Shown here one piece after another: positions 35,244 through 43,822 of a DNA stretch of 64,000 nucleotides; position 1 is the stretch's first letter, and each line of letters starts with the position of its first letter. A program made the position numbers and the translations under genes. The notes under the pieces were generated by a model. It was not told the DNA's origin, did not search any database, and was given only the letters and a program-made list of their open reading frames with translations. Source of the stretch: Alphaproteobacteria bacterium (GTDB lineage: Bacteria; Pseudomonadota; Alphaproteobacteria; Micropepsales; Micropepsaceae); assembly GCA_024236055.1 (NCBI GenBank), contig JACKLF010000002.1:1-64000 (forward strand), given 5' to 3'.

Positions 35244-36359
35244 TCAGCCCTCCGCGGCAGGCGCACCGGCCACCGCCGCGCCCTTGATGATCTCGTCATT
35301 CCAGTCGATGGCCAGGTCGCCGCTCTTCTTGTCGACCATCAGCGAGACGAAGTTGAACAGGTTGCGCGCATAGAGCGACGAGGCGTCGGTCGCCAGCGCG
35401 CCCGGCAGGTTGGTCGGCCCCATGATGGTGACGCCATGCGCCTCGATGGTCTGGTCGGCCTCGGACAAAGGCGTGTTGCCGCCCGCGCCCGCCGCCAGGT
35501 CGACGATCACGCTGCCCGACTTCATCGACTTGATCATGTCTTCCGTCACCAGGATCGGCGCCTTGCGGCCCGGGATCAGCGCGGTGGTGATGATGATGTC
35601 CTGCTTTTTGATCGTGTCAGCGATCAGCGCGGCCTGCTTGGCCTGGTATTCGGGGCTCATTTCCTTGGCATAGCCGCCGGCGGTCTGGGCCTGGGCGAAT
35701 TCCTCGTCCATCACCGCCACGAAGGTGCCGCCCAGCGATTCCACCTGTTCCTTGGTGGCGGGGCGCACATCGGTGGCGCTGACAATGGCGCCAAGCCGCT
35801 TGGCGGTGGCGATGGCCTGAAGCCCCGCCACGCCCACGCCCATCACCAGCACGCGCGCGGGCGCGATCGTGCCCGCCGCGGTCATCATCATGGGCATGGC
35901 GCGGCCGAACCTGGCGGCGGCATCGATCACCGCCTTGTAGCCTGCCAGGTTGGCCTGGGAGGACAGGACGTCCATCGCCTGGGCGCGCGAAATGCGCGGC
36001 AGCAGCTCCATGGCAAAGGCGGTGACCCCCGCAGCCCCCAGGGCGGCGATGGCATCCTTTTCGCTGTGGGGGGCCAGAAGCGCGGCCAGCACCGCGCCCT
36101 TTTTCAGCAAGCCGATCTCGTCCGCGTCCGGCCCGCGCACCTTCAGGACGATATCGGCGTCCTTCAGGGCGGCGGCGGCATCGGGGGCAATTGTCGCCCC
36201 GGCGGCCTGATAGTCGGCATCGGCAAAGCGGGCGCCCTCACCGGCCCCCGCCTCGATCGTGATGTCCAGGCCCAGCCCCTTGAGCTTTTTGACAGACTCA
36301 GGGGTGGCGGCAACACGGGTTTCGCCCGCCCGCTTCTCCTTGGCGATCGCCAGACGCAT
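35244..36359 (-). CDS. pntAA: NAD(P)+ transhydrogenase, alpha subunit NAD(H)-binding part (PntAa)
   Basis: This 371-residue soluble subunit contains domain I that binds NAD(H). It has MRLAIAKEKRAGETRVAATPESVKKL at the N-terminus, MDVLSSQANLAGYKAVIDAA, the Rossmann motif VLVMGVGVAGLQAIATAKRLGAIV, and IITTALIPGRKAPILV, similar to alanine dehydrogenase. It is the first pnt gene. The upstream neighbour at 36366-36512 encodes cytochrome oxidase subunit IV only six bases away, so both energy-related genes share one transcript. Confidence 0.96.
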   Translation of the reverse strand: MRLAIAKEKRAGETRVAATPESVKKLKGLGLDITIEAGAGEGARFADADYQAAGATIAPDAAAALKDADIVLKVRGPDADEIGLLKKGAVLAALLAPHSEKDAIAALGAAGVTAFAMELLPRISRAQAMDVLSSQANLAGYKAVIDAAARFGRAMPMMMTAAGTIAPARVLVMGVGVAGLQAIATAKRLGAIVSATDVRPATKEQVESLGGTFVAVMDEEFAQAQTAGGYAKEMSPEYQAKQAALIADTIKKQDIIITTALIPGRKAPILVTEDMIKSMKSGSVIVDLAAGAGGNTPLSEADQTIEAHGVTIMGPTNLPGALATDASSLYARNLFNFVSLMVDKKSGDLAIDWNDEIIKGAAVAGAPAAEG

Positions 36360-36365
36360 CAGATG

Positions 36366-36512
36366 TCAGTGCGTGCGGAAAGCAGCGAGGAAGATCATGA
36401 TCAGCATGATCCCGGCAAAGGACCATTTGCTGAAGGTCAGGAAGCCCTCATAGGTCTTCTTGTGCTGGCTGATGTCCATGGAACCGACGTGGTATTCGGA
36501 TTCGTTCGCCAT
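36366..36512 (-). CDS. aa3-type cytochrome c oxidase subunit IV
   Basis: This is a short gene of 48 codons, easily missed. It reads MANESEYHVGSMDISQHKKT, then a Tyr-Glu-Gly-Phe linker and one membrane helix (FAGIMLIMIFLAAF) ending RTH. The M/SMDISQHxxTYxGFxxxxKW pattern is diagnostic for the bacterial aa3 subunit IV family (PF07835), a non-essential single-helix subunit of cytochrome c oxidase. It lies six bases upstream of pntAa. The adjacency to pnt genes rather than cta genes recurs in alphaproteobacteria, as far as I know. Confidence 0.85.
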   Translation of the reverse strand: MANESEYHVGSMDISQHKKTYEGFLTFSKWSFAGIMLIMIFLAAFRTH

Positions 36513-36573
36513 TTCGGCCCCCGTTCTTGAAACGGGCGGAATATAGCAAACCGCTGCGGCGCGGCAATCCCAA

Positions 36574-36582
36574 TTGTATACA
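36574..36582. promoter_or_regulatory. TTGTATACA motif upstream of the aa3-IV/pnt operon
   Basis: TTGTATACA lies in the divergent region 36513-36794 between the oxidase/pnt operon and the sigma-54 regulator. The same TGTATACA core occurs directly upstream of glcD. GntR/FadR-type regulators bind such palindromes. The rest of this 281-base region shows only an AT-rich stretch and no gene. Confidence 0.3.
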
Positions 36583-36794
36583 GATCAGACATGCGCCGAA
36601 TTCCCCGCTTTTGGCGGGCTTTGGGAGCCCCTTCGGCCCCGGTAACCACTGGTTAAGCATCGAATCGATCCTGTGGGCAAAATCGGCCTGCTGTACCGGA
36701 AGGGAACACGCTTAAACGCCGCATTTACCCCTGCCGCGCCATGATCGGGGTCCTGTTTGGGCCCTGATTGGGCATGAATGCGAGGCTTTTCACC

Positions 36795-38321
36795 ATGGCG
36801 CAGACCATTCTTGTCGTTGATGACGATCCGGTTCAGCGGCGGCTGCTGGAAACGGCGATCACCCGCAGCGGCATGCAGGTCGTCACCGCCCCCGGCGGCG
36901 GCCCGGCGCTGGACCTGATCAACGGCCCGCGCGGCGAACAGATCACGCTGATGCTGCTGGACCTGGTCATGCCCGACATGGGCGGGCTGGAGGTTCTGGC
37001 CAAGCTGCGCACCACCAATGCCGACCTGCCGGTGATCGTGCTGACCGCGCGCGGCGGCATCGACAGCGCCGTGGACGCCATGCGCGCCGGCGCCAACGAT
37101 TTCCTGGTCAAGCCGGCCAGCCCCGAACGTATCGCCGTCTCGATCCGCAACCAGCTGAAGATCGGCACCCTGTCGGGTGAAGTGAAGCAGTTGAAGAAGA
37201 AGGCGGACAACAAGCTGTCCTTCGACGACCTGATCGCCTCCAGCCCGGAGATGAAGCAGGTCTTCCGCCTGGGCACCCGTGCGGCCCAGTCCGACATTCC
37301 GATCCTGATCGAGGGCGAGAGCGGCGCCGGCAAGGAGCTGATCGCCCGCGCCATCCAGGGCACCTCGGCCCGCTCCGGCAAGCCCTTCGTCACCGTCAAT
37401 TGCGGCGCGATCCCCGAAAACCTGATCGAGAGCATCCTGTTCGGCCATGAAAAGGGTTCGTTCACCGGCGCCAGCGACAAGCATCTGGGCAAGTTCCAGG
37501 AAGCCGATGGCGGCACCCTGTTCCTGGACGAAATCGGCGAGCTGCGCCTGGACATGCAGGTCAAGCTGCTGCGCGCCCTGCAGGAAGGCGAGGTCGATCC
37601 CGTCGGCTCCAAGCGGCCGGTCAAGGTGGATGTGCGCATCATCAGCGCCACCAACCGCGACCTGGGCGCGATGGCGCGCGAGGGCAGCTTCCGCGAGGAC
37701 CTGTATTACCGCCTGAACGTGTTCCCGATCCTGGTGCCGGCGCTGCGCGACCGCACCGGCGACATCATTCCCCTGACCCGCCATTTCATCGAGCGTTTCG
37801 CCGCCGAGGAGAACAAGCCGGTTTCCGGCCTGACCCCGCAGGCGACCCAGCTTCTGGAAAGCTTCGGCTGGCCGGGCAATGTGCGCCAGCTGGAAAACAC
37901 CATCTTCCGCGCCGTGGTGCTGTGCGACGGCGCCATGCTGGATGTGTGCGACTTCCCGCAGATCGCTTCGGCGATGGGCGTGGATTCCAGCCAGCGCCAG
38001 GCCCCAAAGGCGGGCAGCGCCGCGCCGTCCGGCCTGTCGGCCCCCGCCCTGCCCGAAGGCTCGCCCTATGCCATGTCGGCCACCGACGCATCGGGCCATA
38101 TCCGCAAGTTCGAGGACCTGGAATCGGAAATCATCCGCATGGCCATCGCCCGCTATGACGGGCACATGTCGGAAGTGGCCCGCCGGCTGGGCATCGGCCG
38201 TTCCACCCTGTATCGCAAGCTGAAGGAGTTCGGCCTGGAGCCGCATGCCGCCGGCGAACAGGTGGCCGATGTGGAAAGCGACGGCAGCGCGCTTGAAGAA
38301 GCCATCCGCAAGGCGGGCTGA
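36795..38321 (+). CDS. Sigma-54-dependent response regulator (NtrC family, TacA-like)
   Basis: This 508-residue transcription activator has three domains. The N-terminal receiver has DDD at 9-11 and phospho-acceptor Asp56 in LLDLVMPDMGG. The central AAA+ domain carries Walker A GESGAGKE, the sigma-54-contact loop as GSFTGA (usual form GAFTGA), Walker B GGTLFLDEIGE and FREDLYYRLNVFPI. The C-terminal Fis-type helix-turn-helix has SEVARRLGIGRSTLYRKLKE. The start MAQTILVVDDDPVQRRLLE fits Caulobacter TacA-type regulators better than NtrC or NtrX. No cognate kinase gene is adjacent. An upstream ATG at 36774 is possible. Confidence 0.88.
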   Translation: MAQTILVVDDDPVQRRLLETAITRSGMQVVTAPGGGPALDLINGPRGEQITLMLLDLVMPDMGGLEVLAKLRTTNADLPVIVLTARGGIDSAVDAMRAGANDFLVKPASPERIAVSIRNQLKIGTLSGEVKQLKKKADNKLSFDDLIASSPEMKQVFRLGTRAAQSDIPILIEGESGAGKELIARAIQGTSARSGKPFVTVNCGAIPENLIESILFGHEKGSFTGASDKHLGKFQEADGGTLFLDEIGELRLDMQVKLLRALQEGEVDPVGSKRPVKVDVRIISATNRDLGAMAREGSFREDLYYRLNVFPILVPALRDRTGDIIPLTRHFIERFAAEENKPVSGLTPQATQLLESFGWPGNVRQLENTIFRAVVLCDGAMLDVCDFPQIASAMGVDSSQRQAPKAGSAAPSGLSAPALPEGSPYAMSATDASGHIRKFEDLESEIIRMAIARYDGHMSEVARRLGIGRSTLYRKLKEFGLEPHAAGEQVADVESDGSALEEAIRKAG

Positions 38322-38341
38322 TCGCGCCGCGCATCAAACGC

Positions 38342-38373
38342 AAAACCCCGGCCCTCCCGGGCCGGGGTTTTTC
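38342..38373 (+). terminator. Rho-independent terminator after the sigma-54 regulator
   Basis: AAAACCCCGGCCC (38342-38354) and GGGCCGGGGTTTT (38359-38371) form a 13-bp stem with a TCCC loop and a trailing T. Symmetric A and T flanks make it bidirectional, serving also the convergent fucosidase gene. Confidence 0.92.
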
Positions 38374-38450
38374 TTTATATGGCGGCTACTGCACGAACAG
38401 GCCGCGGTCTGATACGGGCCGACACAAAACCAACCCGCCGGTCCAAACCG

Positions 38451-39812
38451 TCAAATCCCCACGCCCGCGCGCGGCTTGTTGATGCGGACATAGTCGGTGT
38501 CCTGCTTCGGCGGCCCGTCGCATTCGATCGCGATGGTGGTGACCGGGGCTTCCGGTGCCATGGCGGGAAGGCCTGTCAGGTGGGTGCGGAAACCGTCCTG
38601 CGCCACCGTCACGGCCTGACCCGTCTTGAGGATTTTCGCCGACAGCACCTTGTTGCGCAGCCCGGAGATGGAAACATCACTTCCCGGCCAGAAATGCACA
38701 TGCATGTAGAGCGTGTTGCCCTTGCGCGTGAAGCCCGCATAGTTGCTCCGCCGCACATCGCAGCGGTCGGCGCCATATATGGTATCGCCATGGGCGCGCA
38801 CCCATTCACCCGCCGCGCGCAGGATGCGCTCGCTTTCCGGCGGAATGCCGCCATCGGGCTGAGGTCCGATGTTCAGCAGGTAATTGCCGCCGTCGCGCGC
38901 GCAGGTGATCAGGTTGCGGATCACGGTACGCGGGGTCTTCCAGTTGTCGTCGGCGCGCTGATAACCCCAACTGTCATTCAGGGTCATGCAGCTTTCCCAG
39001 GCGCGTGCGCCCTCCTCCGCCTTGATCGTCTGTTCGGGGGTGGAGAAATCGCCCGGCAGCGCATTGCGGTTGTTGACGATGATGCCGGGCTGAAGTTCGA
39101 ACACCATCCGGTTCATCTTTTCCGATTCCCAGCCCGCCGCATCCAGCGGCCAGGACACGTCGTACCAGAGAATGTCGATCTTGCCGTAGTTGGTCATCAG
39201 CTCGCGGATCAGCCCATGGGTGTAATCCACGAAGCGGCGGCGCGCGGCCTCGTCGGTGGCGCAGCGCGCCCCGTCGGGATGGTGCCAGTCCATCAGCGAA
39301 TAATAGAAGCCCACGCGCAGCCCCTCGGCGCGGGCAGCCTCGACATATTCGCCGATCAGGTCGCGTTTGGGGCCGTATTTGGCGGCGTTATAGTTGGTGA
39401 GCTTGGTGTCCCAGTTGCAGAAACCTTCATGGTGCTTGGACGTCAGCACCATGTATTTCATGCCCGCCGCCTTGGCCAGTTGCGCCCATTTGCGCGGGGA
39501 GCCAGGGGCCGGTTTGAAGCCTTCGGTGAAGCGCTGATATTCGGTGACCGGAATGGCCTCCATCTCCATCGCCCATTCATGGCGGCCATGGGCGGCATAG
39601 AGGCCGAAATGGATGAACATGCCGAAGGTGGCATCGTGCCACCATTGCATGCGCCGCTGCTGGTCGGCATCGGGCACGCCGGTGATCGAGGCGTGACCGG
39701 CCTGCATCGGCGCCTGCGACTGGGCCTTGGCCGCGCCCGCCAGGACGGGCGTGGCGGCGGCGCCGATCAGAAGATCGCGGCGGCCGATGGTGAAATGCTG
39801 CTTGCTGTTCAT
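38451..39812 (-). CDS. Alpha-L-fucosidase (GH29), exported
   Basis: The 453-residue protein starts MNSKQHFTIGRRDLLIGAAATPVLAGAAKAQ, a twin-arginine-type signal peptide (RRDLL) with an AKAQ cleavage site. The GH29 catalytic barrel follows: WWHDATFGMFIHFGLYA, MKYMVLTSKHHEGFCNWDT, VGFYYSLMDWHHPDG and the nucleophile Asp in DILWYDVSWP. LLNIGPQPDGGIP and a beta-sandwich tail follow. It releases fucose from glycans of plant, algal or host origin. The start at 39810-39812 is fixed by the signal peptide. No fucose catabolic genes adjoin it. Confidence 0.92.
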   Translation of the reverse strand: MNSKQHFTIGRRDLLIGAAATPVLAGAAKAQSQAPMQAGHASITGVPDADQQRRMQWWHDATFGMFIHFGLYAAHGRHEWAMEMEAIPVTEYQRFTEGFKPAPGSPRKWAQLAKAAGMKYMVLTSKHHEGFCNWDTKLTNYNAAKYGPKRDLIGEYVEAARAEGLRVGFYYSLMDWHHPDGARCATDEAARRRFVDYTHGLIRELMTNYGKIDILWYDVSWPLDAAGWESEKMNRMVFELQPGIIVNNRNALPGDFSTPEQTIKAEEGARAWESCMTLNDSWGYQRADDNWKTPRTVIRNLITCARDGGNYLLNIGPQPDGGIPPESERILRAAGEWVRAHGDTIYGADRCDVRRSNYAGFTRKGNTLYMHVHFWPGSDVSISGLRNKVLSAKILKTGQAVTVAQDGFRTHLTGLPAMAPEAPVTTIAIECDGPPKQDTDYVRINKPRAGVGI

Positions 39813-39922
39813 GGCGTTCCCCTGTGCGGGCGCCGGTTCATGCCACGCGCCCTTCCCCGCCCGATCAGAACGCCGGGCCAGCCGCAAGGTCAAGCGCCGC
39901 CAGACTACAGTTGCGGTGTCGT

Positions 39923-40399
39923 TCAGCGGCCGCCAGCGCGCGCCCGCGCCAGCAGCGCCCAGATCAGCGCACAAAGGCCCATAAGCTGGCACAGCGCACC
40001 CGCAGCATGGGAATATTCCCACTGGATGCGCAGCGCCCGCCAGCCTTGCGGGATCATGGTCCAGCCGTGGGTGGCACTGTTGGCGGGAAAGGTATAGCCC
40101 CAGAAAAATGCCTGAGCCGCCAGCAACAGAACAAGGGCCAGTGCCACGGGGCGGAACACGAAATATTCCCCCGCCGAGCGGATCGCCAGCAAAAGCAGAA
40201 GAAGAAATTGGGCGACGATGGCGATACCGAACAGATCCCAGCCCGCATAGACGCGCTGCACGGTGAAGTAAGCGCCGCGTCCCATCTGCATCTTGTTGGG
40301 CAGTTCGAACAGATGCGCCAGCGACGGGGCCAGCGCAATCACCGTCGCCAGGATGGCGGCGAAGAACAGAAGGTCATAGCCGGAGGAATGCCGCCGCAT
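39923..40399 (-). CDS. Unrecognised four-helix membrane protein
   Basis: This 158-residue protein has four hydrophobic helices (LLFFAAILATVIALAPSLAHLFEL; IAIVAQFLLLLLLAI; FRPVALALVLLLAAQAFFWGYTFPAN; LMGLCALIWALLA). Between them are the conserved-looking FELPNKMQM and RIQWEYSHAAGA. The pattern is reminiscent of DUF1772/anthrone-oxygenase-like membrane proteins, a weak call. It lies in a minus-strand cluster with GapR and DUF1244 but separated by 58 bases. Confidence 0.65.
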   Translation of the reverse strand: MRRHSSGYDLLFFAAILATVIALAPSLAHLFELPNKMQMGRGAYFTVQRVYAGWDLFGIAIVAQFLLLLLLAIRSAGEYFVFRPVALALVLLLAAQAFFWGYTFPANSATHGWTMIPQGWRALRIQWEYSHAAGALCQLMGLCALIWALLARARAGGR

Positions 40400-40457
40400 C
40401 GGCCCTGAGTGTCAGCGGCTGTTGGCAAGAATGTGGCGGAGCGAAAGTTCCCGCGCC

Positions 40458-40700
40458 TCAGCGCATGTCCATGGCAGTCAAGTACAGGTCGAGCATCGCT
40501 TCCTGTTCCTGGAAGTCGGCCTTGTCCAGCTTCCGCATGCGGATCACCTGGCGCATGATCTTGGTATCGAAGCCGGTGCCCTTGGCCTCGCTGTAAACCT
40601 CGCGGATGTCGGCGGACAGCGCCGCGCGCTCTTCCTCCAGCCGCTCGATGCGGTTGATGAAGCTCTTGAGCTGATCCTTGGCGAAGCCGGTCTTGGCCAT
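40458..40700 (-). CDS. gapR: GapR/DUF2312 nucleoid-associated protein
   Basis: The 80-residue product is almost purely helical: MAKTGFAKDQLKSFINRIERLEEERAALSADIREVYSEAKG, then FDTKIMRQVIRMRKL and EQEAMLDLYL. This is the DUF2312 signature. In Caulobacter this family is GapR, a DNA-clamping tetramer that binds overtwisted, AT-rich DNA ahead of replication forks. I chose the ATG at 40698-40700 by family alignment. Longer in-frame starts read into unrelated sequence. Confidence 0.92.
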   Translation of the reverse strand: MAKTGFAKDQLKSFINRIERLEEERAALSADIREVYSEAKGTGFDTKIMRQVIRMRKLDKADFQEQEAMLDLYLTAMDMR

Positions 40701-40764
40701 GTCGTTCGATATCCGGTTTTTGAGGGCGGCGGACCCTACATCGCCGCCGCCCGCGGGCGCAACG

Positions 40765-41070
40765 TCAAACCGGGCCCTGGCTGTGGGCCTTTTGCGAGGC
40801 GGCGAAAGCGGCCATCTGTTCGGGCGTCGCCTCTTTCTGGTATTTTTTCTTCCATTCGGACGGCGCCATGCCATAGATCATTGCGCGCGCTTCGTCCTTT
40901 TCCAGGACAAGGCCTTTTTCGGCGGCCGCTTCGCGATACCAGTCGCCCAGGCAGTTGCGGCAAAATCCCCCCGCGATCATAAGGTCAATATTCTGCACAT
41001 CGGTGCGCGCCTGCAGATGGGCGACCAGGCGGCGCAGCACGGCGGCTTCCAGTTCGGTTCTGTCATCCAT
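40765..41070 (-). CDS. DUF1244 family protein
   Basis: The 101-residue protein shows the DUF1244 core: VAHLQARTDVQNIDLMIAGGFCRNCLGDWYREAA and ARAMIYGMAPSEWKKKYQKEATPEQ. The conserved FCRNCL Cys pair and the WYRxA motif are present. The function is unknown. It is separated by 17 bases from the upstream N-formylglutamate amidohydrolase gene and probably co-transcribed with it. Confidence 0.9.
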   Translation of the reverse strand: MDDRTELEAAVLRRLVAHLQARTDVQNIDLMIAGGFCRNCLGDWYREAAAEKGLVLEKDEARAMIYGMAPSEWKKKYQKEATPEQMAAFAASQKAHSQGPV

Positions 41071-41087
41071 TGCCTTCTTCCTTCATT

Positions 41088-41825
41088 TCAAGGCTCCATA
41101 TCCTTGAGCGCCGCATCCAGCACCGGCTTCAGGCGGCCGGCAAAATCCGCGGCCATCGCATCGTCGCCCAACAGGTCCTGTCGGACCTCGATCAGCACAT
41201 GCGGGCGGCCCATGCGCGTGCCGTGGGTGTTCATGGTATCGCCGTCCAGCGCCCCGCTATAGGGCTCGTTGTCGCCCACGACAAACCCGGCCTGGGCCAG
41301 GCGCGCCATCAAGGGCGCGGCCAGCCGCGTATCGCGGTCATACAGAACGCCCACCTCCCATTTGCGCGGTACGCCCTTCCAGCTTGGCGTGAAGCTGTGC
41401 AGCGACACCAGCACGGGCATGGCGAATGCCTCGATCCGCGACGCCTGGCGCGCGACCGCGCCGTGATAGGGCGCATGGAAGGCGGCGATGCGGTGGGCCA
41501 CCTCGGCGCCGTCGGCCCCGGCATTGCCGGGAATGATGCTGCCGTCCGACAGCTTCATCACCAGCGTGGGATCGTCAGGCCCGCGATTGAGGTCGATCAG
41601 CAGCCGCGAGAACCGCCCCAGCACCGCGGCGGCGCCGTAGGCCGCCGCCAGGGTGCGCGTCAGCCGGGCGGCGCCGATGTCCCAGGCGATATGGGTGGCG
41701 AACAGGTCCGCCGCCAGCCCCAGGCTGCCATAGGCCGGCGGCAGGGCGTTGGCGGCGTGGTCGCACAGCAGCAGCAGCGGCGTGTCGGCGCGCGCAGGCA
41801 CCAGTTCGAAAGCGGCATCCGTCAT
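41088..41825 (-). CDS. N-formylglutamate amidohydrolase family protein
   Basis: The 245-residue hydrolase of the FGase superfamily has LLLLCDHAANALPPAYGSLG at the N-terminus, a metal-binding pattern with THIAWDIGAARLTRTLAAA, the RLLIDLNRGPDDPTLVMKLSDG motif, YHGAVARQ, VSLHSFTP and IEVRQDLL. Classical members free glutamate from N-formylglutamate in histidine breakdown. No hut genes are near, so the substrate is uncertain. The start at 41823-41825 begins MTDAAFELVPA. Longer in-frame starts are not conserved. Confidence 0.86.
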   Translation of the reverse strand: MTDAAFELVPARADTPLLLLCDHAANALPPAYGSLGLAADLFATHIAWDIGAARLTRTLAAAYGAAAVLGRFSRLLIDLNRGPDDPTLVMKLSDGSIIPGNAGADGAEVAHRIAAFHAPYHGAVARQASRIEAFAMPVLVSLHSFTPSWKGVPRKWEVGVLYDRDTRLAAPLMARLAQAGFVVGDNEPYSGALDGDTMNTHGTRMGRPHVLIEVRQDLLGDDAMAADFAGRLKPVLDAALKDMEP

Positions 41826-41879
41826 GGCAGTGCAATATAGGGCCCGGGCGTTGACGAAAAAGCCGTTTCGCGCCAAACC

Positions 41880-42299
41880 ATGAGCACAATGCGTCGCACC
41901 GGCCTCCTTTTCGCCGTCACCCTGGCCCTGGGCCTTGCCGGACATGCCGCGCCCGCGCTGGCGGGCTTCAATGTCTGCAACAAGTCCAGCCTGCCCGTGC
42001 GCGTGGCGCTGGGCCATTTCGACGGCACCCACTGGTCCAGCGAGGGCTGGTGGACGATCCAGCCCAAGGCCTGTGCCGGCATCCTGTCGGGCCCCCTGAA
42101 CGCCCGCTATTACTATCTTTATGCCACCGACGGGGCCGCCGGCACCTGGGAAGGCAAGACCCATTTCTGCGTCGCGCCGGAAATCCGCTTCCGCGCCGTG
42201 GGGCGGGCCGATTGCGCCGGGCGCGGCTTCGACCGGCGCGGCTTCTCCGAGATCGACACCGGCAACAAGCCGGACTGGACCCAGACACTCTCAAACTGA
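41880..42299 (+). CDS. Secreted DUF1036 family protein
   Basis: The 139-residue protein has a signal peptide (MRRTGLLFAVTLALGLAGHAAPALAG) and then the DUF1036 pattern: FNVCNKSSLPVRVALGHFDGTHWSSEGWWTIQPKAC, GPLNARYYYLYATD, FCVAPEIRF and CAGRGFDRRGFSEIDTG. Four Cys probably form disulfides. The function is unknown. The domain often occurs in periplasmic proteins of alphaproteobacteria. The start is the ATG at 41880 or 41889. It is divergent from the FGase gene and 98 bases upstream of pyk. Confidence 0.86.
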   Translation: MSTMRRTGLLFAVTLALGLAGHAAPALAGFNVCNKSSLPVRVALGHFDGTHWSSEGWWTIQPKACAGILSGPLNARYYYLYATDGAAGTWEGKTHFCVAPEIRFRAVGRADCAGRGFDRRGFSEIDTGNKPDWTQTLSN

Positions 42300-42397
42300 G
42301 ACACGGGCGAACCCAGCCATCGTCCAATTGCATTCCCGTCATCCTCTCCGTCATCCTCTGGCCCGATATTCCAAGGGCCCATGCTTGAAGGCCCCCC

Positions 42398-43822
42398 ATG
42401 CGCCGTTTCCGCAAGACCAAGATTGTCGCCACCATCGGGCCCGCCTCCAACACGCCGGAAATGACGCGCGCGCTGTTCGACGCCGGTGTCGACGTCTTCC
42501 GTATCAATATGAGCCACACCAGCCATGCGATGCTGGCGGACATGCATGGACAGTTGCGCGCGCTTTCGAAGGAAGCCGGGCGGCCCATCGGCATCCTGGT
42601 CGACCTGCAAGGCCCCAAGATCCGGCTTGGCAAGCTGCCGGGTGGCAAGCGGGTGCTCAGCGAAGGCGAAACCATCAAGCTGGTGCTGGGCGAAACCAGC
42701 GACGACCTGACCGAAGTGCCCATCCCCCACCCGGAAATCTTCCAGGCGATCAAGCAGAAGCATGCCCTTTTGATCGACGACGGCCGCATCCGCCTGCGCC
42801 TGCTGCGCAAGGCCGACACCTTTGCCACCGCAATGGTCGAGGTGGGCGGCGAGATCAAGGACCGCAAGGGCGTGAACATGCCCGACACGCTGCTGCCGCT
42901 GTCGGCGATGACGCCCAAGGATCGCGGCGACCTGGACGCGGCACTGTCGCTGGGCGTGGACTGGATTGCGCTGTCCTTCGTGCAGCGGCCCGAGGATGTG
43001 GCCGAACTGAAAAAGATCGTGTCGGGCCGCGCCGGCGTCCTGGCCAAGATCGAAAAACCCAAGGCCATGGCCAGCCTGGAAGGCGTGCTGGAGCTGGCTG
43101 ATGCGCTGATGGTGGCGCGCGGCGACTTGGGGGTGGAAATGCCGCTGGAAGCGGTGCCGGGCCTGCAGAAGCGCATCATCCGCGCCGCGCGCAAGGCGGG
43201 CAAGCCGGTGGTGGTGGCGACCCAGATGCTGGAATCCATGATCGGCTCGCCCATGCCCACCCGCGCCGAGGTGTCGGACGTCGCCCAGGCGGTGTTCGAG
43301 GGCGCCGATGCGGTGATGCTATCGGCGGAGTCGGCATCCGGCGCCTATCCCATCGAGGCGGTGCAGATGATGGACCGCATCGCCACCAGCGTGGAGAACG
43401 ACCCGCTCTATCAGTCGATCATCGAGGCCCAGCGCGGCACGCCCGAACGCACCACGCCCGACGCGATCATGGCGGCGGTGCATGAAATCACCGGGACCAT
43501 CGAGGCCAAGGCGATCATCACCTGGACCAAGTCCGGCCTGACCGCACTGCGCGCGGCGCGCGAACGCAGCCGCGCCCCCATCATCGCGCCGACCCCCGAC
43601 CTGGCCACCGCGCGGCGGCTGTGCCTGGTCTGGGGCACCCATAGCGTGACCACCGAGGACATTCGCGACTATGACGACATGGTCAGGCGCGCCGCCCAGA
43701 TCGCCCGCCAGGAAGGCTTTGCCGGAGCCGGAGACCGCATCGTGGTGACCGCGGGCGTGCCGCTGGGCACGACGGGCGCGACCAACATGCTGCGCGTCGC
43801 CTTCGTCGAAGACGAGCGCTAG
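42398..43822 (+). CDS. pyk: Pyruvate kinase
   Basis: Pyk makes pyruvate and ATP from phosphoenolpyruvate. It has 474 residues. The start is MRRFRKTKIVATIGPASNTPE. Seen are VFRINMSHTSHAM (family NxSH), VDLQGPKIRLG, the catalytic Lys region VLAKIEKPKAM, MVARGDLGVEMPLEAVPGLQKRII and VATQMLESMIGSPMPTRAEVSDVA. The C-terminal regulatory domain has AIITWTKSGLTALRAARERSRAPIIA and DRIVVTAGVPLG. Its 3' end overlaps the stop of the convergent secreted gene by four bases. Confidence 0.96.
   Translation: MRRFRKTKIVATIGPASNTPEMTRALFDAGVDVFRINMSHTSHAMLADMHGQLRALSKEAGRPIGILVDLQGPKIRLGKLPGGKRVLSEGETIKLVLGETSDDLTEVPIPHPEIFQAIKQKHALLIDDGRIRLRLLRKADTFATAMVEVGGEIKDRKGVNMPDTLLPLSAMTPKDRGDLDAALSLGVDWIALSFVQRPEDVAELKKIVSGRAGVLAKIEKPKAMASLEGVLELADALMVARGDLGVEMPLEAVPGLQKRIIRAARKAGKPVVVATQMLESMIGSPMPTRAEVSDVAQAVFEGADAVMLSAESASGAYPIEAVQMMDRIATSVENDPLYQSIIEAQRGTPERTTPDAIMAAVHEITGTIEAKAIITWTKSGLTALRAARERSRAPIIAPTPDLATARRLCLVWGTHSVTTEDIRDYDDMVRRAAQIARQEGFAGAGDRIVVTAGVPLGTTGATNMLRVAFVEDER

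Noticed and set aside
40701..40874. An N-terminal extension of GapR
   Set aside because: It is Arg/Pro-rich shadow sequence over the adjacent DUF1244 gene. The DUF2312 domain begins at the ATG at 40698-40700.
41826..42164. An N-terminal extension of the N-formylglutamate amidohydrolase
   Set aside because: The extra 113 residues run opposite the DUF1036 gene and lack conserved features. The ATG at 41823-41825 begins the known domain.
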